From Castor canadensis (taxonomy: Eukaryota; Chordata; Mammalia; Rodentia; Castoridae): a stretch of 64,000 nt of DNA. Numbering within the stretch: position 1 is the first letter of the stretch; each line of letters starts with the position of its first letter. Below, piece after piece: positions 46,201 to 58,200 of the stretch. The stretch spans positions 24,112,353 through 24,176,352 of the forward strand of contig NC_133387.1 of assembly GCF_047511655.1 (NCBI RefSeq), in the 5' to 3' direction. Under the pieces are notes generated by a model. That model was not told where the DNA came from and searched no databases. It saw only the letters and a list, made by a program, of their open reading frames with translations. The position numbers were made by a program, and so were the translations under genes.

Positions 46201-49200
46201 CAAAGGCGTCCTCTCCCATGGAGGTATCTGCTGAGTATCCCCTGGTTTGGCACAGCTCAAGCTGGGGAAAAGAATGTGTTTGATGTGACAGTACAAGGCC
46301 ATTATTTAAGCCGATGTTTGATCCAAAAGCAGGGGCCCTGGTGACCCACAAAGATCTTTGGTAGGGCCTCCACACAGGGCTCCAAGCAAGTCTCCAGGAG
46401 CTGTCTTTGGTCCCTGGCTCAGTTCTGACTAATTAAGCAGAGGGTGGAGGAAGTCTCCGGATGTGTCCTCTGAAGAGTTCCCATTTAACAACACTAATAA
46501 CAGTAAACTTTGGATAATTAATGGAGTGTTGCTGCAATTAGCAACACAAACACCAGCATGTGCTAACTGCTTTATGCAGCTCTGTGGCCTGTGAAACTGA
46601 GATAAGGGTGCTGAGATTGGAGTGCAGAGGGGGGCCCTGGGGGAGAATGCAGCATCTTCCAGAAGAGAAGGTCTGAAGGGAAAAGAGTGGATCAGGTAGG
46701 AAAGTGTGAGTTCCAGGACTGAGGAGGAGAGAAATACCAGCCATCTGCAGGGTCTCTGAGAGAGACCCTACAGAGAAGGCAAGTGGAAGGACCCCCTTAA
46801 AATTAAGGGATCAGGTGCTTCCTATGGTTACATTTACTTCCCATTCAGCAGGGGTCTTGGAGGATATTTTTCTTGGTAGGAGTATTAGAAAACCAACTCA
46901 CTGACCAGGCACAGGGGCTCACACCTGTAATCCTCACTACTCAAGAGGTGGAGATCAGTAGGATCGTGATCTGAGGCCAGTCTGAGCAAAAAGTTCTTGA
47001 GTTCTTGGGATCTCATCTCAATCAATAATCAACAAAAGCTGGGCACAGTGGTGCACGCCTGCTGTCCCAGCTGTGAGGGAAGGGTAATTAAGACAATCAC
47101 AGACCAGGCTACCAAGGCATAAAAATGGGAGACCGTAGTCAAAAAGGGCTGGAGTATGGTTCAAGTGGTAGAAAGCCTGCCTTGCAAGTGTAAGGCCCTG
47201 ACTTCAAACCCTAATACTGCCCAAAAATAGAGGACAGACTCCCAGGTCAGAATAGGCAGGATGTGAATTGCTCTGATAAAACATTTCATGGAGAAATAAA
47301 AACAAAGATACTTTCTCAAAATGAGGCTGTGGGGGATAGACCAGGCTCAGGAAGCCAGACGTGGTGGCCCAGGTCTGTAAGCCAAGCACTTGGGAGGCTA
47401 GGACACGAGGATGAAGTTTGAGGCTAGCCTGGGCTGCACAGCAAGACTTTGTTTCAAAAACAGGTAAAAAGAAGGTAAAGAAAAAGGCCAGGTTTGAGTT
47501 TGGGGGCCTGGCAGATTGTTCTACTTTTTTTGGTAGCTGCTAGGCAAGGTTGAGAGGAACCCTTAACCCCTGTTCATTTCTGGTAGGAAGGTGAGGAATC
47601 GCTCCCACCAACTACAACCACCATCAGTCAGCCATGGCAAAGATGACTTTCCTTCACAAATGGAAGGACTGGCTTTATAAATCTTTGGATAACATGTCAG
47701 GATCCTTAATGCGGAATGAGAAATGCAGATTCTACCCGGCTGACAGGACCTCAACCCATCAAGGATCTGTGATAAATAGCATGAAAGTTGTGGTGACACA
47801 GGTGAAGACAATCTGCAGCTGCTCCTGCCATAGGCTTGACATAAGATCAGTCTAATACTAACCACGAAAACAATCAGGCAACAAAGGAAGTCTAACTTGC
47901 GCTCTCCTCCCACTCCATTCCGGTTACCTCTGGAGGCGGGAATACTCACAAACAGTGGTGCAAGTCGGGCCCACTTGGTACTTGGTGCCTGACAGGGAAG
48001 CCAGGGCTTCAGCAGCTTGCCTCGCCACGTCGTCCTGGGACGGGAATCAGTAGAGTGAGAAAGGATGGGTCCTGAATCCTGGTGTCCCTCAGCTGTCCTG
48101 CAGGGAAATGGCTTGGACGAGCCTTGCCTTTGCCCCATTTTCCCTTCTCTTCCTCTTTTTCCACCCAACCAGTCCCAAGAGATGACTGTCAGCTGAGGGA
48201 AGTGACCTGGTTCCTTCTCTGCTGCATGACCAGTTCGGTTTGGGGAAGGAAGTAGAAGATCACTAGGCACTCTGAAAGCTTGTGTACTGTATACTCAGAC
48301 TAGAAGAGCTGTGTTCAAGCCCGCCAAAGGGCTGGCAACTACCCATACCAAATCTACAAGCTGGATTCCTGACCTATCCTGATGGAGGGGAATGTCACGT
48401 TTGGGAACGGGGAACCCTTAAGTGGAGAGGGCTGGAATCCAGTCCACACCAAGCCATGAGCCTGGATAGGACTTACTCAGCCTGCAGGCTTGTGGGCTGG
48501 CTGTGGCCTGGGCACAGAAGTACACGCTACACAGACAAAAGCCTAAATTTGCATCATACTGCAGGTGTCAGTCCCGCTCCCACCAGTCCACCCCTAGGTG
48601 CCTCCCCATTGTGAGATGAGTCACTGGCGGTTAACACACAACACCTCCAGGCTGTGACCTATACCTTCCTTCACCTGTTCCTTAACCAGAGGGAGGACAC
48701 CTCCCCGTTACAGTCCCCACTACAGTCCTTGCAAGCTAAGGGCCTATGACATGCTCCAGTCAGAAAAATAAGGGAGATGGCAAGGCAGGGCCAGGGATGG
48801 TTCCTAGAGCTCATGGCAGGCACAGAGATAAGAGGGACTTCTTCCTCCTATTCCCAATAGATCCAACAACACCGCTCCAAGGGCAGGAAGAGAAGGCTGG
48901 GTGCTTCATGACACGCATGTAAGTTCCTGGATACGCCCTTTAAAGCCACAGACTGGCTGCCTTGACAGTGCCGAAGCCAAGCAAGCCCAGGACCCGGGGG
49001 AGCCGACCATCACTCACCAGCTCCTCAGCATCTAGGGCCTTCTTGACCGTGTATCCGTAGGGGTACATCAGCAGCTGGGAGTAGCTGTGCAGGTCGATGA
49101 AGCACTTGAAATGCCCATGTTTTTGAATAAAATCTACCACGGATTTCACCTCCACTTCAGAATTGGCATGGGGACCATGGTATACTTCAGAGCAAGGGTT

Positions 49201-52200
49201 ATCACTGGCTCCCTCTCCTGTTGGGGACAGCCAACTAGAAACAGTAACCCACAAGCCAAGAAAACAGAAATGAGGGCATTTCGACCCCCAGAAGGGCTGG
49301 AGGGGAAATGAACAGTCACTGCCAGATGCCCCCCCAGAGCCTGTCTATGGTCTGTGCAGACTGTAAGGAGGAACAAGGGTGAGAGATGGGGGTGTTGGGC
49401 CTGCCACAGCTGAGAAGAAAAATGTTGGGATTTCCTTAAACGGCTAGAGTTGACCTTGTATTTGTGCCAATAGCAGTTGTCATAAATAATTAATATCATA
49501 CTTGAAAATGAGTTGTAATTAATAAGTATGCTAGATAATTAATATGAATACCAATAAATAATGAAAATGACTCCATTTATTCTGGTGTCAACTTATTCTC
49601 TTGGTTCAGATCTTAATGGCCAACTGCTGCCAAAAATAATCTATTGTTGTGGCTAAAATCTCTTGATTATTTGACAAGCGTTTAGAAATATTGCCTTCTG
49701 TATTACTTCACATGCAGCTTTCGAAGGCTGTGTGTGTGTGTGTGTACACACACGCATAACCACCCCAGTTATGGGAATATCTGGCTTAACCCATGTCCTT
49801 GGTTCCCACATTCATATCAGCTCCTTTCCTACAATCATTATTTTCCCCCAACAGTTTTTGTGGTATTTCTATGCAAATAAAACAAGTCCATAAAAAACAA
49901 AATTTGGGGAGCTTGGGGGTATAGTTCAGTCATAGAAGGCTTGCCTAGCATGTATGAGAACCTGAGTTTGATCTTCAACACCATACACACATACACACAT
50001 GCAAAAAAAAATTATGTGATTGTAATCACCATGCAAGCATGTCTGTCCCTCTGTCCTCTTAAGAGGACAAGAATTACTTGTCTCTTTCAAAATTACAACA
50101 GTAACACTTAAACACAAAATAGAATGCACAGACACAGTGAGCCTAAGATGTACTGCTAAGTCTCTCAGTGAATGGAAGAATGAAACCAAAGTGGAAATTG
50201 GCTCCTTACCCCAAACTCAGGGCACAAGTGGACAGGTTCATCCTATGGCAATGGGATTTGAAACCATTTCCCTTTCCCCCCACCTACCTGCAAAACTCGA
50301 GTTCCAGTTTCTGTTTGGATCAGTACCAACGCAGCGGCTCCCAGGATTCAGTGACCTTGTCTTCCGCCACAATCGGTTCTAAAAAAGCCACCAAATAACC
50401 AGAGTAGGCACAGCAGCAATGAAAGGGTTTTTCTGGGAGCTTAGGGGTGACCACAGCAGATGATGGGCTGAGCTGCATGCTGACCCTGCCTCTGGGAGGT
50501 TCTTTGGACTCCAGTTCTCACTGCCTGGATGGTCTGCTCTCAACCCCCAGAGAAAGGAGGCTTTGCCCCTGTGGGTTTAAGAAAGGGACTCCCCTAAATG
50601 CCCTGATGAGAACTTTCTATACAAGAACCAGGCGGTCCCAACTGTATCCACTGAATAACTGTTGATTTCAGTAGGAGTGGGACCAGTGGTCAATGTGTCT
50701 TGATGGTCAGCAACACCACTGAAGTGCACAGCACCTTTTTTATTCTTGCTTAAAAACACTCACCTGAATTCAGTCAAACTCTCGATCAGGGAATAAGGGA
50801 ACAAATTAAACGGCACAACAATGAAGCCATCAGCCAAATTCAGAATGTGAGACATTATACAGGAAATTATTTGGTTTCTCCAGCAAATGAATGACATTTT
50901 AAAAGGATGTGTGGGGGTGCTATTCTGAACAAGAGAGACTGCAGAGACACAGCAACCAGATGCAGTGCGCAGACCCTGCTGGATCCCGACTTCAACAAAT
51001 TGACTCCTAAGAGACATTTTTAAGATAATTGGGGGTGTTAGATGATATTAAAGAACTTCCATTAATTTTTCAAATGTGTCAGTGGTGTAGTAGGCTTGCG
51101 TTTTTATTATTATCAGCAGCAGCTAGAGATGCATACTAAGGTAGTTGTGGGTGAAATAACACGATGTCTGGGATTTGCTTTAAAATACGTCAAGAAGAAA
51201 ATTGCGTAGGAGAGAAAAAGATGAATAAAAGATTGGTAAAATGTTAATAATTGTTCAGGACCCATAATAAAGAGTCCCTTAGACTATTTTCTCTAGAAAA
51301 AAAAAAATATTCCCTGGTGATTCTCAGCTCTGAGAATGACTAGAAAATGAAGTCCCAAGGAAACTCATCACTTGCATATTGGTGGAAGTTCTTTCTAAGG
51401 TCACTGGAAGGCAAGAAATTCAACAAGCAAGTTTTGTTCCACCCCAGGCGGTTTGGGATTACTCACTTGGGTTTGCGTATACACATATCCATCGGGATTA
51501 GCCACAGGCAGTAGGAAAATATCCACTTTCTCCAAGATGGAGGTGATAGCTGGATCCTTCTGGTAATCAGACACAATCTAGGCAGAGACAAAATGCTTTC
51601 AACAGACTGGGTTGCTAGGTCTAACCGTGTGTCCTCCCAAGGCGTCCAGCACTCACCTAGAATGGATGCCCTCAGAACAGCCTCCACCCTCTGGAGCACC
51701 CCCCCAGGGGCAAAGCTCTCTGCAAAGCCCTCCGAGCCCCTTAAAACCTGGGGACAGGGCTGCATGACTACATCAGCTCCAAATCTAGGGGTGCTTGCTT
51801 TGTTCATTTCTAGAGAGTAATTCCACATGCAGCACCCTTCCCTCCCAATGCTGGCTTACAAGATTCCTCCAAGGTTCTAGAGGCAATGTGAGGACCCCAA
51901 GGCCTGTGTAGCTTGGAAAGGGTCAGAGGTAAGATTCACGTGTTTGTTGCTCAGCTCTTTTGCGGGGGCCCACGACACAGGCCTGACTTTGTGACTCACT
52001 AGCTTGCTCGCCACAACTTTGTCACTTAGTCCCAGTGGATTGGGTTGTCACAAAGCCCCTAAGTGAGGGGCTTTGACCATTCACTTCTTGGATCTGAAAA
52101 GGCCCCAGGCTGCGAGGACCTCAGGTTCCAGTCTGCACAGAGCACCTTCCCAACCTGGCCCCCTGCGGGGGCTCCCTCTAACCCCACAAGAATCCTTGGC

Positions 52201-55200
52201 TAATTCCAGGCGACATGACCTTCCTTGCCGTCCAGATGGCGGTGGCCTGCGAGATCCACTCCCGGGAATGGATGCCTGCATTCAGCCAAATGGCAGGCCG
52301 CTGTTTGCCTCCTCCTGTGCTGAACTGCAGAACGGAAAAGAGGCCAGAAAATGACCCTCTTGCCTGAGCCTCTGCTCACCTCTCCTCTCCCCAGCTCAGC
52401 TCCTATTCATTTAATTCATTTAAGATAATTCAGAGACCAAATGTTCCTGAGGGCACCATCTATTTATTGGGCTTATCCGTGACCAGGATGCTTAATTGGT
52501 TGGCTGCAGCATCAGGCAGCCTGAACCTCTCCAGCACTGGGAGAAAATGGGAAGGAGAAACAAATGTTATTGTGGATTAGAATGCTAGTGCGATTAGAGG
52601 TAATAGTGTGTTTCTGAAAGACCTCAAACGGTATCCCAACAGAGAGAGACACAAGGGTATGTGAACCAGGCTGTTCGGCTAATACAATAAATGAATTCGG
52701 TTTTAAATTAGGAAAAAGTGGGCTTCGCTCTAGCTCTTTGTAAATGGCAGTAATGAATTCTGCCTCCTGCCTTTGCCATAGTGTTGGGGCCCCTTGGGTC
52801 AAAGCTTGGTGTTAATGAAGCCAGGGTCTTCATCAGATGGGCAAATAATCTAAATGTAATTATTTGAAAGCAACCAGCTCAGTGGCAGGTCTCCTTTCCC
52901 GCTGGTAATTTGCTATAAATCTGAGTTCTTTGGGGGCTTATAGGAAGCTAAGACTTTGGCAAATTCTTAAAACCATCCATTGTTCCATGGTGTATGCCCA
53001 AATTCCTTTTTATTCATTCGACTAGATTATGCATGTAATTTATGTCATTGTCATAGTTCTCCATCTCCTTTGCCAATGCAGACCTGAATCTATTAGAAAT
53101 ATCTGGAAATGAGGCTTCGTGCAGCCAAGGATCAGTAGCTGGCCTTAAAAATGAACCCTAAAATTAGCTTCCTAGGTTGCTTTTCTAGTAAGTAGCCCTA
53201 AAAGCAGATCAGAGTTCAGAGGCCTACCCTACCTTTTCTTGCTATTAACAGAAGGTTGGGAAAGATGAAGGCAAAAGTGGCCCACTAAAAGCCTTCTGAA
53301 ATACTGACCACCTCCCCTTTGATCCTGTCTTTCAATCAAAACATGGATGGGCACATGTGAATAAATGAATAATTAAAAAAAGAAAACATGGATGGGGTGC
53401 ACTCCTTCTCCCTACCCCACGTTAAACAAAAGCAAGCAATTCCAGCAAGTCAAAATCTAGCTGGGGGGCAGTGTGGGGGGGGGAGGGGAAGATGACACGT
53501 AACCTCACTCTTCCCCTTGAAGCCAGGCAGCTTAAGAAGCTGCCTCCCTCAGAAGTTTGAGGGTTGGGTCCTTCTTGGACACAAGAACCCTTCCAAGGGC
53601 CTGGGGCCTCACCTTCAGGACGTACATCGGCCGCTTTTCAAATGTCTCTCCAATCTTCACTCTGCTGGCCAGATCAGGAAAATCTGTGGCAATGCTGTCC
53701 ATCTCATGGTAAATCTGGAGCATGAAATAGTGAACCACGGACATTTTTTAAATTAATAGAATCTTACTGTGTAGCCCAGGCTGGCTTCAAATTTTCAATC
53801 CTTTGGCCTCAGCCTCTTGAGTGCTGAGATTACAAGTGCATGCCACTGTGCCTAGCCCAAGACCATTGTTTTAAATCTTTCAGTTCTGGGTAGGTATTTG
53901 GGAACTTTATCTTGTCAGTCTTAAAAGATTTCTTCTGGGCCTCTAACTTTGGGGTTAACCATATTATCAATATGGAATGCTTATTACAGGGAAGTGCCTG
54001 ATGAGTCTCTTCCTGCAATTTTCTAGAGAATAGCACATTTATTTATTATGGGTCACTGAGGTAGACTAGAGAGACATACAGATATTGCTCCAAAGTTGGT
54101 CCTTCATGCCATCTTGGACAGTCCCATTTACCAAGGCTCTTGACAACAGGACTCTCCAAATTCTTGGGACCACATTTTCCACACAAAAAATAAAGTATGT
54201 ACCACAACCACACAAATATATTATGTACATTATAAAATAATTTCTTCTTCCATCCCAGTGGGCCATCTTGCCAACTAAATCCTGGGGTACAGGAATTCCC
54301 CTTATAAGATGATTTCTCTAAAGATTTTATGAGAGCAAGTGATAAAGAACTAAAAATGGTGGCTAAGAATACAGCTAATTGCTTTCAGAGAAAAAGAAAA
54401 GTTTGATTTAAATACTTTATTCATTTTAGTTTCTCAAATCATTTGAAGGCTGAAAGAAGGAAATAAATTTGTTTAGGCCTTAAGATTAGAAGAAAGAGCT
54501 ATACACAGGAGGAAAATGTGCAGTCAATTTAAAATAAAATCAAGATTAAAGAGTTAATAGACTGGAAGTCAATATAACAGACTGAGCAGAAGCAAAAAAA
54601 AGTAAAGAAAAAATCCCAAAAACATTGACAAGCCAGATAATGTACAATGAAAATGATTCATCACTGGTTTAAAAGCTCAAAAAGGGGAAACTGTAGATGC
54701 CAAAACTGAAGAGGAAACTACCAGGATGAAGGCAGGAGAAGAAGCCTCAGGTGCTTGGTGTTCATGGACATCCAGAAGAGGAGCAAAGAGCTTAGGACCC
54801 AGCATGGAACAAACAGCTGGAACCTGAAGCCAGAAATTGGCAAATCTGACCTCATAAAAAGGCTTAGAAACTCTTCCCCACTCACTGACCCTAGAGAGTG
54901 GAGGAAGAGCAGAGTGGCTGCCCTGGGCCATGAGAGGAAACAGTCACCCAGGAAAAGTTAAGACACCAAGGTGTATCCAGACGTGGGGTCCAAATTCACA
55001 CTGCCAACTACCACCAGGACATACACAAAGGATCTGGAACCAGTAGCCTTGGCAGAGCCCAACATGAAAAATTCCCACTAGAGACCTAAGAAAGCTGAAG
55101 TGGTTGTTGTATATGAGCTGTTCAAAACTGTATTTAGAAAGAACCCAAACTGAGCACCCATGGAAGGACATGGCACACAGATTCATAGCAAAAGGCCTCC

Positions 55201-58200
55201 AGGGGGCAGTCTGGAGGCCAGACTGCTAAAGGCACCAAACACCAGAAAAAACAGGGGCAAGTCAATGAGAAAGTGAGGCTCAGATAGCTGCAGGTGAGGA
55301 GATGGTCCCTACGGAAACTTGGATGACATTTGCAACTGATTAGCTCAGCTGGGCAGGGCCCCACATTAATGAGGCTAACGTCATGGGTTTGATCCCTCTG
55401 TGGGCCCTGAGCTCTGCTTTCGTCCATGGCCCAAGACTGAACTCCTAACTTCATCCATCTGTTTTGCAGATGGATGTCATTGGTCACAAGAGGGATCAAG
55501 AGGCAGTGTGGTTGGACGTGTACACAATAAACAAAGCTCCTGACAATCATGGGAAAGAAATGGTTGGCCAACCTTTGAAGAAATCCCTCTTCAAGAAGAG
55601 AAACAAAGAATATAGCTCATGAAGGAAAATAGTGGGGGAGTGAATTCAAATATGATATATTTGATATATTGTAAGAACTTTCATAAATGCCATAATGTAC
55701 GCCCACCCAACACAACAATAATAATAATAATAAAGGAATCTATCTCATGAAAAGCATGCCAAGAATACTATTCATATATAAAGAACAACATGTAGTAAGG
55801 TAGATGAGGGAGAATGGGGGTGTGTCCCTAAGCTAGTAGAGTTTTGCATACTAGTCAAGGAGACACTGGGAGACATAAGAAGTCAGTGCACCATTCATGG
55901 TGCAGTTCCATTTGTATAATCCCTTTTGGCTTCTCAAGTTCCAACATCTATGAAATTATTCTGCTCCAAGTTTTTCATTTGAAAATTTGGCTTACCTTGA
56001 AAATCAGTCATCTATACAAAGCGGTTTCTAACTAAACACAGCACCAAAATGCATTATGGAACAAATATACGTTATAAGTCATCATGATAAATGAGTGGAA
56101 ATATTTGGTTAACCTTGGAAATAACCACTTTGTCTACTTGCCTGAAATAAGTAACATTTTATTCAAGATGAGGGATTATGGTGGGGGAGAAGGTTGAATT
56201 ACAAGGACTGGAAATGATTGCAATTATTTCATGGCTTTCTTTAAGAGGTTACTTAAGAAAAGAAGGATATGTTCAGTTAGTGTTGCACTGTGCTCTTAGG
56301 TGCTGGTAGGAGTTAATAGCTAAGAATTAGAAAGGAAATGTACACATTTTAGCCCCTTAGCAAAATGGTATTGTGCTGAAGCTAGAAGCAGAGGTTACAG
56401 AGCTCAGGAAACAAAAGACTTTGGCATATCAAATCTGCTCTAAGACACTTACAGCTTCCAGAGAATGGTAAGCGCCATAGTTGAAGTTATTACCACTCCG
56501 CTCTTGCCCTTCATTGTGTTGCATTTCTTCGTCTTCATTATCTAAAAGGGCCTAAAAACAGACACAGCAACATGGTGAAATGCTATATCTTGGTCCATGG
56601 GCCAGCCAAGATGGCAACACCCTCAGCACATAGAGCAGCACAAATGTCAAGGTTTGAAAAGGATCAGGTAGCTTAAATTATGCCAACTAAAGGTTAAAGT
56701 ACAAGTGTAATGCCATGCTACCTACTTCTATAAGAACTTTCAATCTTCATAACTACATACATTCTAAAGCTACTGATTTGTGTGAGGTAGGAACAACAGC
56801 CTTACCTGTATTCATTTTCATCTAAGACTGTGATTATCTAGCATTCTTGGTTCTATTGAAATATTCTAGTGTATAAAAATATTGCAATGTTAATAGACAG
56901 AAGAAAAGTCATTATCTTGTGTATGCTGATTGTCATGATAGTGTGGTACAATTTTTTTTAAATAAATTATCATGCCTGTCATGCCAAAAAAAAGAGAGGG
57001 TCAGATTTCCTTCATACATCCATAAAACTTTACTTCTTGATGTGCAATTTACATCATGCCATTCAAAACCTACTCACTCACTGGAAGCAGCATATGTGCT
57101 ATTGGGTTATTCTGTAGTATGAAATCTCTAGACATCAGCCTGCATCTGGTACCCAGTGCCTCTGAAATACACAGCTTGGGAAACCATTCAGAAACAAAGA
57201 AATTCTTATAACCACTCATACTTTGAAGGTTCCTGGCAGATGTCTGTGACATGTGAGGATGATTAATAAGCTCACAGCTGCTCACGCCATCAGGAAACTC
57301 CCAGGCCAAATCACCAATTAGTCCATAACCCATCCCAGTGAAGAAGAGAACGTGAGCCAGACACTGTCCTGCTGTTCAGTACAGGTCGTGAGGCTGGATG
57401 GTGATATTCCCTCTGCTGGAGACTGTTGGTGACATTCCCCCTTTCTCCAAGGGCACTTCTTACTGGTCCCCAGTACCTTCCTAACCTTCCCTGCTCTTGC
57501 CTCCTAACTCAAATAGAAAAGGGAGAGGGACTTGTTATTTCTTGGCACATCTGTGATACAGCACATACTGTTAGGTATTTTTCATATATTTAATAAAAGA
57601 ATCTTCTCAATAAAATACATGAAGTACATCTCTATCATCCCTTACTGATGAAGAAATGGATGCCCAAGTCCAAAGACACAAACTAGTAATTGGCAAAATT
57701 GGGATTTGGATCCAGACAGTCTACTCTAACAGACTGTCCCTCTAACAAATAACTACACTTGGTTTCCATCTGCTTCAATTTCTTCATCTCTGAAATGAAA
57801 ATGAATGACACCAGACCTTGAAAATCTTTCAGGTCTTCTCCTTACTGGCTGCTTGGTCTTAAGCAAGATCAATGCAAAGTTACAACCTACCCACCTGTAG
57901 GTCTTTGATTGTCACTGAGTACTCCAAGCCCTGGGACTTCAGGAAGGATTTGACTGGCAGCAAACTGACAGATGGGACCAGGACATCCACAGGCCTACCA
58001 AAGGCAGAGGGAGATTTCCAGACATTGAGCTGAAGGAATAGAAATAGAAGCAGGTTAAAAGACAGTTCAGGTGAAACACACAGTGAGCTCATTGCTCTAG
58101 AACCCCCACCAAAAATCAGGGTGACCCATGAGGGGCTGAGTTCTGCCCAAGGGCAAACATTGACCATTTTACTCCGGTCAGACCTGCCCCTCAAGCAGTA

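Larger units (their letters stand above)
43204..47949. other. CPA4 intron 10
   Basis: 4.7 kb. Home of the MLT1-type LTR and a dense plus-strand SINE cluster, listed separately. The 46000-46880 stretch is unique. Confidence 0.7.
48035..50287. other. CPA4 introns 9 and 8
   Basis: 48035-49017 and 49218-50287. Intron 8 has a TG/CA alternation near 49731-49755 and one ID SINE. Otherwise I see nothing. Confidence 0.55.
53863..56452. other. CPA4 intron 4, remainder
   Basis: Holds the tRNA-Ile-like relic and a short L1 3' end, listed separately. The stretch 54600-55330 has several open frames with no recognisable protein. Confidence 0.4.

Noticed and set aside
47563..48270. Minus-strand open frame of 235 codons
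   Set aside because: It runs through CPA4 exon 10 in a different frame and into both introns. The translation has no domain, and the correct frame of exon 10 fits CPA4 exactly with good splice sites.
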